Below, piece by piece: positions 25,991 through 34,203 of a stretch of DNA of 64,000 nt. The stretch comes from CBDFGK01 sp965247075 (lineage in GTDB: Bacteria > Pseudomonadota > Gammaproteobacteria > Pseudomonadales > Halieaceae): the NCBI GenBank assembly GCA_965247075.1, contig CBDFGK010000003.1, forward strand, positions 744,001 through 808,000, given 5' to 3'. The notes below the pieces were generated by a model. That model ran no database searches. It was not told where the DNA came from and saw only the letters and a list, made by a program, of their open reading frames with translations. The translations under genes and the position numbers were made by a program. Positions within the stretch are counted from its first letter, which is position 1, and each line of letters begins with the position of its first letter.

Positions 25991-26621
25991 CAGACAACCA
26001 AGGGTGATTTTTGCGCCGCCCCCTCACTGGGCCAACATCAAGGGTTTTTTAGCTGACGATGAAGCCGAGGCCCTGTATCGCTTTGCCGGTGCAGCCAGCC
26101 GGCAGGGGCCGCTGTTGGAAATCGGCAGCTACTGCGGCAAATCAACCATTTGCCTGGGCCTGGCCTGCCGTGAGAACAACGCTGTGCTATACGCCCTGGA
26201 TCACCATCGCGGTTCCGAGGAGCATCAACCGGGTGAGATGTTTCACGATCCCGATCTCTATGACGCCAATACCGAGGGGGTGGACACCTTTCGGGAATTT
26301 CGCCGCAACGTTGACGCGGCCGGCCTGGCCAATACCGTTATTGCGGTGGTTGCTGCCTCTGAACTTGCCGCACGGCAGTGGTCTACCCCCCTGGCCATGG
26401 TGTTTATCGACGGTGGTCACAGCCTGGACGCTGCTTTGACCGATTACCGTTGCTGGGCCGGGCACCTGTTGTGCGGTGGGGTTCTGGCCATTCACGACAT
26501 TTTTCCGGATGCCGCCAAAGGCGGGCAGGCGCCCTATGCGATCTACCGCATGGCGTTGGACTCTGGACTGTTCAGTGAAATAGCACGGGTCAATAGCCTG
26601 GCGTTACTGCGCCGGTTGTAA
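25959..26621 (+). CDS. Class I SAM-dependent methyltransferase (CmcI/rhamnosyl O-methyltransferase-like)
   Basis: About 220 residues from ATG 25959. Motif I reads LLEIGSYCGKSTICLGLAC, and AMVFIDGGHSLDAALTDYRC supplies the metal- and substrate-side Asp/His of this sub-group. GVLAIHDIFPDAAKGGQAPY is typical of cephalosporin-hydroxylase-like and rhamnosyl O-methyltransferases. It overlaps the end of tolC and runs into the convergent toroid protein by 18 bp. Given the glycosyltransferase cluster opposite and the rml genes nearby, a sugar O-methylation role is plausible but inferred. Confidence 0.72.
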   Translation: MPAHHPTRVDSRQPRVIFAPPPHWANIKGFLADDEAEALYRFAGAASRQGPLLEIGSYCGKSTICLGLACRENNAVLYALDHHRGSEEHQPGEMFHDPDLYDANTEGVDTFREFRRNVDAAGLANTVIAVVAASELAARQWSTPLAMVFIDGGHSLDAALTDYRCWAGHLLCGGVLAIHDIFPDAAKGGQAPYAIYRMALDSGLFSEIARVNSLALLRRL

Positions 26622-27695
26622 GCGCTGCACTATATTGATGACCTTGGCGGGCACCGCCGGCTCTAGCAACTCTACCGTCGTAAACAGGTGCGAGGCCGCG
26701 CTATACCCGGTCAGGGCATCCGCTGCCAGCATGATAGCGCCGGCTGACCAGGTCGGCTTCTCATCGGGCCACATAATATCCAGCACGAACTGGTAGCCGG
26801 TCCAGTAGGAACCATCTGCAAGCCGCCACTGATGCAGCCAACTGTACAGCTCAACCGCACGGGCATGATCCCCCGCTGCCAGCAGCGCCATAACCAGTTC
26901 ACAGCTCTCGGCTACCGTGACCCAGGGTTCATCAGACACGCAGCGACATCCCAAGCCGGCCTCTACAAACTCATCCCAGCGACTGGCAATGCGCTCGCGG
27001 GACTCTTTTTCCGGTAGCGCACCGGCCAGCACCGGGTAAAACCAGTCCATGGAGTAGCGCGCCTTACTCTCCCAGGTGCGGTCAAAGCGCTCGGGCCTGT
27101 TGCGGATAACATCGCCGAGGCGGGCTCGCGCCTGCAGCCATTGCGGCCGGTGCCGGCCCAGCGCCACGGCTATATTGTGGGCACATTCCAGACTCTTGTA
27201 GATAGAACAGCAGCCGGTTAGCAGAGCATCTTCCCGGGCGCTGCCATCGGCACTGATCGCCCAGTGAATATCGCCGTGCTCGGTCTGCAAGATAAGTACG
27301 AAGCCAATGGCCTGCTCCACCACCGTCCACATTTCTTCCAGAAAATCTCTATCCTGGCTGATCAGATAGTGATGCCACACCCCGGTTGCCATATAGGCTA
27401 CAAAATTGGTTTCCCTGCGTTCACCATTATCGATTTCTGCACCGCGATAGCCGGCCCACCAGCTGCCATCATCGAGTTGCGTGGCCGCCAGCCAGCGGTA
27501 GGCCTGGACGGCGGCATCGTGTTCACCACCGATGGACAACCCCATGGCGGCTTCCACGTGATCCCATGGGTCGCTGTGGCCGCCCGGAAACCAGGGGATT
27601 TCTCCACCGGGCTGTTGGGTCTTGAGTATGAACTTCACGGTAGGTCGCAAAAACTCATGGGGAAACAGCCCCGGCCCAAGATATAGTCCCGACAT
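26604..27695 (-). CDS. Alpha/alpha-toroid (prenyltransferase/terpene cyclase-like) protein
   Basis: A 363-aa protein built of repeats of the squalene-cyclase/prenyltransferase fold, each with a Gly-Ser-Trp-x-Gly pattern: TQLDDGSWWAGYRGAE, HGDIHWAISADGSA and WRLADGSYWTGYQFVL. The DxDD motif of class II cyclases is not visible, so a cyclase reaction is doubtful; binding or processing of a polyprenyl or glycan is an alternative. ATG 27695 overlaps the stop of the upstream methyltransferase (ATGA). It is co-transcribed with that gene and a GT4 glycosyltransferase, suggesting a common product such as a modified glycan or glycolipid. Confidence 0.68.
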   Translation of the reverse strand: MSGLYLGPGLFPHEFLRPTVKFILKTQQPGGEIPWFPGGHSDPWDHVEAAMGLSIGGEHDAAVQAYRWLAATQLDDGSWWAGYRGAEIDNGERRETNFVAYMATGVWHHYLISQDRDFLEEMWTVVEQAIGFVLILQTEHGDIHWAISADGSAREDALLTGCCSIYKSLECAHNIAVALGRHRPQWLQARARLGDVIRNRPERFDRTWESKARYSMDWFYPVLAGALPEKESRERIASRWDEFVEAGLGCRCVSDEPWVTVAESCELVMALLAAGDHARAVELYSWLHQWRLADGSYWTGYQFVLDIMWPDEKPTWSAGAIMLAADALTGYSAASHLFTTVELLEPAVPAKVINIVQRLQPAQ

Positions 27696-28408
27696 CAGGC
27701 TACTCCCTTGCGAAAATACAAAACCACACTCTTGCCCAGCAGAGGGTTTAACAGTTTCTCAAGGGTACGGGTCAGCCAGGGTTTATCCATCAAATCCCAC
27801 ACCAACAACCGGTGATACCGGTGCACCAGCCAATTGCTGTCCCGGGTCTGCCAGAACAGGCACTTCAACCACCAGAAGGGCGCGTGCAGGGCGTGCGCCC
27901 AATGCCGGTGATACAGCAGCAGACCCAATTCCTCTATCTCGTCACGCAGCTCACGGCTGCGGAAAATTCGCAGGTGGCCACCGGGCACTTGGTGATAGGC
28001 CGCACTGAATGCCCAACAAATTTTTTCTGGCCAGAGACGGGGCACCGATGCACAGAACAGGCCGCCGGGCTTGAGCACCCGGTCAATTTCCTGCAAGGCC
28101 GACTGGTAATCGGGAATGTGCTCCAGCACCTCCGAGCAAATGACCTTGTCGAAAGTATTGTCCGCAAATGGCAAGGCCAGCGCATTGGCGGAAGACAGGG
28201 AGAAGCTGCTGCCTGCCTGCATGCTCTGGGCAAACTCCTGAAACCTGGCGCGCGTGGTTTGCAAATCTGCCAGGCTCAGGTCTACCCCCACCGCGTCTAC
28301 GCCCTGCTCCAGGTACGCAGAAATCACATGACGGCCTTCACCGCAGCCCAAATCCAGCACGCGGTCACCGCTGCTGAGTGGAAAATGCCTGAAATCAACC
28401 GTCTGCAT
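27695..28408 (-). CDS. Class I SAM-dependent methyltransferase
   Basis: A 237-aa cytoplasmic enzyme. Motif I is VLDLGCGEGRHVISAYLEQG and the next strand ends in AVGVDLS. Motif II/III is DKVICSEVLEHIPDYQSALQ with GGLFCASVPR, as in UbiE/UbiG-type methyltransferases. The C-terminal ~80 residues are rich in Trp and Leu (HAPFWWLKCLFWQ) and may touch the membrane or a lipid-linked substrate. It overlaps the upstream glycosyltransferase by 14 bp and the downstream toroid gene by an ATGA, so the three are one operon. Confidence 0.82.
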   Translation of the reverse strand: MQTVDFRHFPLSSGDRVLDLGCGEGRHVISAYLEQGVDAVGVDLSLADLQTTRARFQEFAQSMQAGSSFSLSSANALALPFADNTFDKVICSEVLEHIPDYQSALQEIDRVLKPGGLFCASVPRLWPEKICWAFSAAYHQVPGGHLRIFRSRELRDEIEELGLLLYHRHWAHALHAPFWWLKCLFWQTRDSNWLVHRYHRLLVWDLMDKPWLTRTLEKLLNPLLGKSVVLYFRKGVA

Positions 28409-29708
28409 GTTGCAATACCTGTGCGTAATAATTGCTCATATGCCTGGCGGTCACCTGCCAGCAAAACTTATCTTCAATTCGTTGGCGCCCACGCTGGCCC
28501 AACTCCCGGCGCAGCTTGGCATCACCGAGCAGTTTGTCTATAGCCGCTGTCAGGGCGGTAACATCCCTCACCGGGACCTGAAGGCCAGCATCGCCGACCA
28601 CCTCTGGCAGCGCGCCACCGTTGGTTGACACCACGGGCACGCCGCAGGCCATCGCTTCGCCGGCGGGCAAACCAAAGCCCTCGTACACGGATGGCACCAC
28701 AGCAATCGTTGCCTCGGCGTAGTAATGCACCATTTGCTGCGTAGTGATGCCACTCACAAACTGCACTTTTTCCTGCAACTGCAATTTTTGCAGCAGTCGC
28801 TCGGTATCTCCGCCGGGCCGGGGTTGGCCGACCACCAGCAATTCAAGCTCCGGGTAATTTCGCAACAGACGCGCGTAGCTGCGCAGCAAAAACCGCACGC
28901 CCTTGAGGGGCGCATCCGCCGATGCGGTGGCCATGAGCCGCAATGGCCTGCGCTCAACGTCGGCAAGGGGTCGGAATACGTCCGTATCAATGCCGTTGTA
29001 GACCAGGGTAATTGCGGCTGGCTGAATGCCAAAGTCCCGCGCGATATCCTGGCGCGAACATTCTGAAACAGTGACGATATTATGTAGCCGTTTGATCACG
29101 CGCTTTTGCATATACAAAAAGGAATGCCAGCGCGCAATCAGCAACTTCTCCCACCAGCGCCGTGCGGCCTGTAGTGCGATGCGCAAATCACTGGTAATGG
29201 GGTGATGCAGGGTTGTCACCAGCGGCAGGCCCATCTCCTGTATCTGCAACACGCCGTAGCTGAGGCTCTGGTTGTCATGTATCAGGTCGTACTCATGGCC
29301 GTGCTGACGCAGGTACTTCACCACGCGACGCCCAAACGTATAGGGCTCTGCAAAACCGCCGGTGAGTTTGCTGATCCATTCAATAATATTACTGAGCGAA
29401 CCCAGATGGTGCAGCCGCAGGGATTGCAGGCCATGGGTAAACAGATCCAGGCTGGGAATCTCTATCAATCGCACGTGCGGGTCAAGATGCGGGTAGGGCG
29501 GCCCAGAGATAACATCAACCCTGTGGCCGGCTTCGACCAGCGCTTTACTAAGATAGCGGATGTACACCCCCTGGCCACCGCCATAGGGATGGCTGCGATA
29601 GCCGAGAATGGCAATACGCAGGGACTGCACCGGATCGGTGTCGATTGGCACCGGCACCGCGTCCAGCGACTCGGCCTGAGCGACCAATTGGGGTTGTTCT
29701 ACCTGCAT
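28395..29708 (-). CDS. Glycosyltransferase family 4
   Basis: A 437-aa GT-B enzyme. The acceptor domain has the glycine-rich RSHPYGGGQGVYIRYLSKAL near the N terminus (after ~30 poorly conserved residues). The donor domain has PLKGVRFLLRSYARLL, the EX7E pattern in PSVYEGFGLPAGEAMACGVP, and GGALPEVVGDAGLQ. It likely transfers a hexose from a nucleotide sugar onto a lipid- or glycan-linked acceptor at the cytoplasmic membrane. It is first in the operon with the methyltransferase and toroid genes, and divergent from rmlA across a 249-bp gap that must hold both promoters. Confidence 0.87.
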   Translation of the reverse strand: MQVEQPQLVAQAESLDAVPVPIDTDPVQSLRIAILGYRSHPYGGGQGVYIRYLSKALVEAGHRVDVISGPPYPHLDPHVRLIEIPSLDLFTHGLQSLRLHHLGSLSNIIEWISKLTGGFAEPYTFGRRVVKYLRQHGHEYDLIHDNQSLSYGVLQIQEMGLPLVTTLHHPITSDLRIALQAARRWWEKLLIARWHSFLYMQKRVIKRLHNIVTVSECSRQDIARDFGIQPAAITLVYNGIDTDVFRPLADVERRPLRLMATASADAPLKGVRFLLRSYARLLRNYPELELLVVGQPRPGGDTERLLQKLQLQEKVQFVSGITTQQMVHYYAEATIAVVPSVYEGFGLPAGEAMACGVPVVSTNGGALPEVVGDAGLQVPVRDVTALTAAIDKLLGDAKLRRELGQRGRQRIEDKFCWQVTARHMSNYYAQVLQHADG

Positions 29709-29957
29709 ACCGGTGGTGTGCTCTCGGCGAGCGCCAGCCTCCTGTCAATGAAAATCAGGCCCCGCTGGCAGCACTAGCATCCAGATTTAGCCCAAAGGGG
29801 CCAGATTCTAATCAGCAGCACCGCAAAAAGCCAGCCCCAGCCTCTTCCAATACGACCGGATAGTTATACCGGCAGTTCGTAAGTCTTTGTTATTTCGGCT
29901 TATAATGCCGCCACTAATACCTCCATAAGCGCATCCACCACGTTTTAGGGCCGACAC

Positions 29958-30863
29958 ATGACAAGCAGCGCCTACAAGGGCATCATCCTGGCCGGCGGTT
30001 CCGGCACCCGCCTGCACCCGCTCACCAGCACGGTGAGTAAACAATTGATGCCGGTCTATGACAAACCCATGATCTACTACCCACTGGCAACCCTGATGCT
30101 GGCGGGCATTCGCGAGATCCTGATTATCACCACGCCGCGCGACCAGCAGGCATTTTCCGAATTGTTGGGAGACGGCAGCCAGTGGGGCATCAGCCTGCAA
30201 TACGCGGTACAGCCCAGCCCGGATGGATTGGCCCAGGCTTTTATTATCGGTGCGCCGTTCATTGGCTCCAGCCTGGTCAGCCTGGTACTGGGTGACAATA
30301 TCTTCTACGGCGGTGGTTTATCCGCCAAGCTCAAGAGTGCCAGCCAGCGAGAGCAGGGCGCCTCGGTCTTTGCCTACTATGTGCAGGATCCGGAACGCTA
30401 CGGCGTGGTTTCCTTTGACGCGCTGGGTCAGGCCATCAATATCGAGGAGAAACCCGCCCAGCCAGAATCTCACTACGCGGTTACCGGCCTTTACTTCTAC
30501 GACAACCAGGTGGTCGATATCGCCCGTAATATCGCACCGTCGGTGCGCGGCGAACTGGAGATTACCGATGTGAACCTGGCCTACCTGCAACAGCAGTCCC
30601 TGCGTGTGGAAGTGCTGAGCCGGGGCACGGCTTGGCTGGACACCGGTACTCACAATTCCCTGCTGGATGCCGCCAACTTTATCCGCGTTATAGAGGAGCG
30701 CCAGGGGCTGAAAATCGCCTGCCCCGAGGAGATCGCCTACCGGCAGGGTTTTATCGACGGCGAACAGTTGCTGGCGCTGGTAGCGCCCTTGAACAAAAGC
30801 GGTTATGGGAAATATCTGGCCAAACTGCTACAACGCAGCGAAGTGGTATTCGATGAAGTTTGA
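29958..30863 (+). CDS. rmlA: Glucose-1-phosphate thymidylyltransferase
   Basis: A 301-aa nucleotidyltransferase. The signature [20 protein letters not shown] with [16 protein letters not shown] forms the dTTP site. [11 protein letters not shown] holds the catalytic Asp; [30 protein letters not shown] and [19 protein letters not shown] bind sugar phosphate. It makes dTDP-glucose, the first step to dTDP-L-rhamnose, and is normally inhibited by dTDP-rhamnose. It overlaps rmlC by 11 bp. The other two pathway genes lie in opposite orientation beyond the accessory island (45695-47673). Confidence 0.95.
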   Translation: MTSSAYKGIILAGGSGTRLHPLTSTVSKQLMPVYDKPMIYYPLATLMLAGIREILIITTPRDQQAFSELLGDGSQWGISLQYAVQPSPDGLAQAFIIGAPFIGSSLVSLVLGDNIFYGGGLSAKLKSASQREQGASVFAYYVQDPERYGVVSFDALGQAINIEEKPAQPESHYAVTGLYFYDNQVVDIARNIAPSVRGELEITDVNLAYLQQQSLRVEVLSRGTAWLDTGTHNSLLDAANFIRVIEERQGLKIACPEEIAYRQGFIDGEQLLALVAPLNKSGYGKYLAKLLQRSEVVFDEV

Positions 30864-31419
30864 GGAGACCCCGCTGGCAGATGTCTGGCTGGTCCAGCCG
30901 CGTGTATTGGGCGATGAGCGCGGTTTTTTCCTGGAGAGCTGGAATCAAAAAAGCTTCGCCGAGGCCGGTCACGACTGGAACTTTGTGCAAGACAACCACA
31001 GTCGCTCTCAACAGGGTATCCTGCGCGGCCTGCACTTTCAGACCCAGCAGGCGCAGGGCAAGCTGGTGCGGGTAACCAGCGGGGTTGTCTATGACGTGGT
31101 GGTAGATCTGCGCCGCAGCTCAGCATCCTTCGGCCAGTGGTTTGGTGTCGAGCTGCGCGCCGACCAGCAAAATATGCTGTGGATGCCGCCCGGCTGCGCG
31201 CACGGCTTTTACGTTATCTCGGAATTCGCCGACTTCCTCTACAAGACCACCGACTATTACCACCCCGCCTCAGAGCTCTGCCTGCGCTGGGATGATCCCG
31301 ACATCGGTATCGAGTGGCCACTGGTGGCGGGCCAGGCACCCAGCCTGTCCGAGAAAGATCGCCAGGGCCTGGGCTGGCGGGACATCCCTTACTTTGACCA
31401 TAGCCCAACGATGACCTAG
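30853..31419 (+). CDS. rmlC: dTDP-4-dehydrorhamnose 3,5-epimerase
   Basis: From ATG 30853, 188 residues, the usual length. The cupin core shows [40 protein letters not shown] (catalytic His in GLHFQ), [17 protein letters not shown] and [20 protein letters not shown]. It epimerises C3 and C5 of dTDP-4-keto-6-deoxyglucose. Its stop marks the left border of the accessory island; the next feature is the CcdA operator 2 bp later. Confidence 0.95.
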   Translation: MKFEETPLADVWLVQPRVLGDERGFFLESWNQKSFAEAGHDWNFVQDNHSRSQQGILRGLHFQTQQAQGKLVRVTSGVVYDVVVDLRRSSASFGQWFGVELRADQQNMLWMPPGCAHGFYVISEFADFLYKTTDYYHPASELCLRWDDPDIGIEWPLVAGQAPSLSEKDRQGLGWRDIPYFDHSPTMT

Positions 31420-31420
31420 C

Positions 31421-31440
31421 ATGCGCATATCAATGCGCAT
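31421..31440. promoter_or_regulatory. Paired palindrome upstream of ccdA, probable operator
   Basis: The 8-bp palindrome ATGCGCAT occurs at 31421-31428 and 31433-31440, 12 bp apart. It ends 6 bp before the ccdA start, where a ribbon-helix-helix autorepressor would bind. Confidence 0.5.
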
Positions 31441-31446
31441 TAATGA

Positions 31447-31680
31447 ATGACTGCTATGACAGAGTTCTATGATCGCACGGCGGCAAAAAAGGCAACCAAT
31501 CTGAGCGTGAACTCCGATCTCCTGGCGAAGTCGCGGACACTCAGGATCAACCTGTCGGCTACCCTGGAGAGGGCACTTGAGATTGAATTGAAAGCTGCCG
31601 AGGCAGCACACTGGAAAAAAGGCAACAAGGCAGCAATCCAGGTCTATAATGAATTTGTAGATGAGCACAGGGGGTTTTAA
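31447..31680 (+). CDS. ccdA: CcdA-type antitoxin
   Basis: A 77-aa protein with the CcdA layout: an N-terminal ribbon-helix-helix (KKATNLSVNSDLLAKSRTLR, INLSATLERALEIE) and a C-terminal toxin-binding tail rich in acidic and aromatic residues (HWKKGNKAAIQVYNEFVDEH). Starts at 31447 or at the in-frame ATG 31456 are both possible. The last base of its TAA stop is the first base of the downstream ATG (TAATG). The antitoxin is intact, whereas CcdB is damaged, so the pair can no longer poison gyrase. Confidence 0.85.
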   Translation: MTAMTEFYDRTAAKKATNLSVNSDLLAKSRTLRINLSATLERALEIELKAAEAAHWKKGNKAAIQVYNEFVDEHRGF

Positions 31681-31963
31681 TGTCACCGTTTGACGTTTAC
31701 GAGAATAACAATAGCGCGACCGGGCAAGCCTACCCCTACCTGGTTAATATCCAAAGCGAAGTGCTATCAGAACTGAACACTCGAGTTGTTTTGCCATTGG
31801 CAAGGGAGAAACAACTCAAGGTAAGTGGTATGGCGCGTCTCACTCCACAGGTTGAATACAGGGGAGAATCATTACTCATTATGACACCCCGGATATCGGC
31901 AATATCGTGCCACAGCTAAATGAGCCCCTGGGATCGCCGGCTCACTTGCGGACAGAAATTATA
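31680..31963 (+). pseudogene. ccdB: Frameshifted and truncated CcdB toxin
   Basis: The first frame gives MSPFDVYENNN...YPYLVNIQSEVLSELNTR VVLPLA, as in CcdB, up to LLIMTPRISA, then stops at 31917-31919. A one-base shift near 31880 restores similarity (DIGNIVPQLNEPLGSPAHLR then TEII). It then ends just where the HindIII-like gene starts, before the C-terminal helix. The last residues of CcdB insert into gyrase and are essential in the F-plasmid protein, so this product must be inactive. The truncation coincides with the left end of the restriction-modification segment. Confidence 0.8.
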
Positions 31964-32880
31964 TGAAAATTGAGATAATCACAAAAAAACAAATTGAAGG
32001 TCGAAAATACTGGATTGACGAAATTAGTCGGTTGAGTGGTGATTTTGGCGTTGACGCAGAAAAAGTTGAAGAAGAAATTTCTCAGGAGATAAAAGATGAC
32101 GGAATAGCATCATTGCTTGGTCATTTACGCTTATGTGGAGCAATACCAGAAGGATATAGCCATGATTCAAGTGAAGAAAAATTATATTCTAAATATACCG
32201 ATGTTGTAATTCATGAAGCATACTCATATATGGGTTTTAATAGCTTGGTTCTTAAAGAAAGGGCTGATGTTGCGGATGTAGAATGCGTAAATAATGACTA
32301 TAGCTTTGTTGCTGATGCAAAAGCATTCAGATTAAGTAGAACAGCAAAAAATCAAAAGGACTTCAAAGTTCAAGCAATGGATGGCTGGAAACATGGCAAA
32401 CCGTATGCAATGATTGTATGTCCAGTTTATCAATTACCATCGCGCACAAGTCAAATTTATCAACAGGCAGGCACAAGATCAGTTTGCATCGGAACATATA
32501 CACATCTTGCAGTCCTTGCTCGTTACGCCGAGGTAACAAATAGATCTAAAGCTATGGAACTGGTACATGAGGTATTTATATCTGTCGAAGCTATGAATCC
32601 ATCAAAGGATGCAAATGCTTATTGGCAAATTGTAAATAGAAGAATGCTCAACTTTGATAAAAAAATTGCCAGTATATGGAAAGACGAAAAAAGAGCATCA
32701 ATCGAATCAATCTTAATATCACGAGAAGAAGCACTTGAGTTTCTTGCGTCTGAAAGGGAACGTATAATGAAGCTATCAAAAGCAGAAGCAATTAGGGCAG
32801 TATTGAAATCAAGTAAAATCGAAAACAAGATAAAGGCAATTAAATCTGTTAGTGATAATGGTCTTTTTGGTGTTTGTTAA
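31963..32880 (+). CDS. HindIII-like type II restriction endonuclease
   Basis: A 305-aa protein, essentially HindIII length (300). The diagnostic block FVADAKAFRLSRTAKNQKDF then KVQAMDGW matches HindIII almost residue for residue. Asp118 and Lys120 (DAK) with Asp105 in ADVADVECV form the PD-(D/E)xK metal site. SSEEKLYSKYTDVV also matches the N-terminal region. Recognition of AAGCTT is therefore the best prediction. The gene is clearly AT-rich, unlike the rml genes beside it, and its ATG lies directly after the truncated ccdB. The methyltransferase ATG follows the stop without a gap. Confidence 0.9.
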   Translation: MKIEIITKKQIEGRKYWIDEISRLSGDFGVDAEKVEEEISQEIKDDGIASLLGHLRLCGAIPEGYSHDSSEEKLYSKYTDVVIHEAYSYMGFNSLVLKERADVADVECVNNDYSFVADAKAFRLSRTAKNQKDFKVQAMDGWKHGKPYAMIVCPVYQLPSRTSQIYQQAGTRSVCIGTYTHLAVLARYAEVTNRSKAMELVHEVFISVEAMNPSKDANAYWQIVNRRMLNFDKKIASIWKDEKRASIESILISREEALEFLASERERIMKLSKAEAIRAVLKSSKIENKIKAIKSVSDNGLFGVC

Positions 32881-33813
32881 ATGAATGATGACTATATAAA
32901 TACAATAACCCAAGGTGATTGTTTAGAGCTTATCCCAAAGCTAACCGATAAAAGTGTAGAGTTATTTTTATCAGATATTCCTTATGGAATTAGCATGGAT
33001 GATTGGGATGTATTGCACAACAATACAAATTCTGCTTTGTTGGGAAAATCTCCAGCTCAAGAAGGGAAAACAGGATTTAGGCGTAGAGGAAAACCTATAA
33101 ACGGTTGGGCGCAATCTGATAGAAATATGGGGCTTGAGTATCAGAACTGGTGCAAAGAATGGGCAGCCAAGGTATATCCAAAAATGAAAGGGGGTTCTTT
33201 CCTATTTGTTTTTGGTGCAAGAAGAACAATCCATAGAGTAATAAATGCATTCGAGGATAGCGGTTTTTTGTTGAAAGATACTTTGGCATGGAAAAAACCA
33301 TCAGCCCATCATAGAGCACAGAGGGTTAGTATTGTTCTTGAGCGAAGAGGGCTTATTGAAGAATCCAAAAAATGGAAGGGTTGGAGGCTTGGTAATTTAG
33401 CACCAATCTGGGAGCCTATCGCATGGTTTATGAAGCCTTACAAAATTGGCGGAACCATCACGGACAACATTTTGGAAAATGAAGTTGGGGCAATGAATAT
33501 TGATGCTTGTAAGCTTAATGGCTCAAGTCCTACAAATTTACTGGAATTTGGATTTAGAAAAAATGAAAAGAGAATACACGAAGCACAAAAACCCTTAGAC
33601 CTAATAGAATATCTCATAAAATTAGCAACACAGGAACATCAATTGATTCTCGATCCATTCATGGGTAGCGGAACAACGGCGGTAGCTGCAAAAGCATTAA
33701 AACGTAATTTTATTGGCTTTGAGGTAAATACTGAATACCATGAAAAATCATTAAAAAGAATTGCAAACACAAGCAGTAATGAATTACCTCTATTTCAGGA
33801 GTCACTACTATAA
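32881..33813 (+). CDS. HindIII-like adenine-specific DNA methyltransferase
   Basis: A 310-aa enzyme, close to M.HindIII in length. The catalytic motif IV is SDIPYGIS (DIPY in place of the usual DPPY). Motif I comes late, LILDPFMGSGTTAVAAKALK, after motif X-like EAQKPLDLIEYLIKLA, so the order is that of beta-class N6-adenine methyltransferases. It would protect AAGCTT sites. In this window AAGCTT occurs at least at 14814, 16434, 30951, 33511 (in this gene) and 59670. Start ATG 32881 abuts the endonuclease stop. The attC site begins 5 bp after the stop, marking the pair as one gene cassette. Confidence 0.9.
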   Translation: MNDDYINTITQGDCLELIPKLTDKSVELFLSDIPYGISMDDWDVLHNNTNSALLGKSPAQEGKTGFRRRGKPINGWAQSDRNMGLEYQNWCKEWAAKVYPKMKGGSFLFVFGARRTIHRVINAFEDSGFLLKDTLAWKKPSAHHRAQRVSIVLERRGLIEESKKWKGWRLGNLAPIWEPIAWFMKPYKIGGTITDNILENEVGAMNIDACKLNGSSPTNLLEFGFRKNEKRIHEAQKPLDLIEYLIKLATQEHQLILDPFMGSGTTAVAAKALKRNFIGFEVNTEYHEKSLKRIANTSSNELPLFQESLL

Positions 33814-33817
33814 AAGC

Positions 33818-33903
33818 GGCTAACAAAAGCATCAGCGGACAACAAAAAGCGCCGCTCGTTCATCGCTCTGCTTTTTGCTGTCCGCTGATGCTAGGCGTTA
33901 TGT
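33818..33903 (+). other. Integron attC site 1 (end of the restriction-modification cassette)
   Basis: The site runs from GGCTAAC (R'') to GTTATGT (R'). A 22-bp near-perfect inverted repeat, GCATCAGCGGACA...TGTCCGCTGATGC, encloses a ~19-base spacer. Its length (86 bp) and its place straight after the methyltransferase stop are typical. The matching cassette start (TTAGCC) is not found upstream of the endonuclease, so the left end of this cassette is probably lost. Confidence 0.82.
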
Positions 33904-33979
33904 GTCGTATAGAGAAGTGATTCTATCTTGCGCGCATTGCTAAAGCTCTTGGGAGACTTCCGATCATTTTCCTCAGCAC

Positions 33980-34189
33980 ATGATTTATGCGCTGCGTCAG
34001 ACTCATAAACGCGAGCTCAAACATTCGATTGCTGAGCTAAGATATATCACAGGAATGGGTATGCGTGAATTGAAGAACTTGGTCGCCCATATACCTACAG
34101 TTGTTGGCAAATGCATTGGCTGTAGCGCGACTCTAGCCATGTCTGAGAACCCAGTTAAAGTCTGTCTGTCATGCGGGGCTAAATCTTGA
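33980..34189 (+). CDS. Cassette-encoded 69-aa L7/L12-like zinc-ribbon protein
   Basis: A small protein with two parts. Residues ~15-45 (HSIAELRYITGMGMRELKNL then VAHIPTVVG) resemble the C-terminal domain of ribosomal protein L7/L12, where a GxGLKEAKxLV helix contacts elongation factors. Residues ~45-66 hold two CxxC pairs (CIGCSATL...VCLSCGA), a zinc ribbon. No known protein with this pair comes to mind. The cassette begins TTATGT at 33898 and ends in attC 2, whose R'' ACATAAC is its exact complement. The IS4 element landed 14 bp after the stop, leaving the gene whole. Confidence 0.65.
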   Translation: MIYALRQTHKRELKHSIAELRYITGMGMRELKNLVAHIPTVVGKCIGCSATLAMSENPVKVCLSCGAKS

Positions 34190-34203
34190 TGTATACAACA
34201 CAT

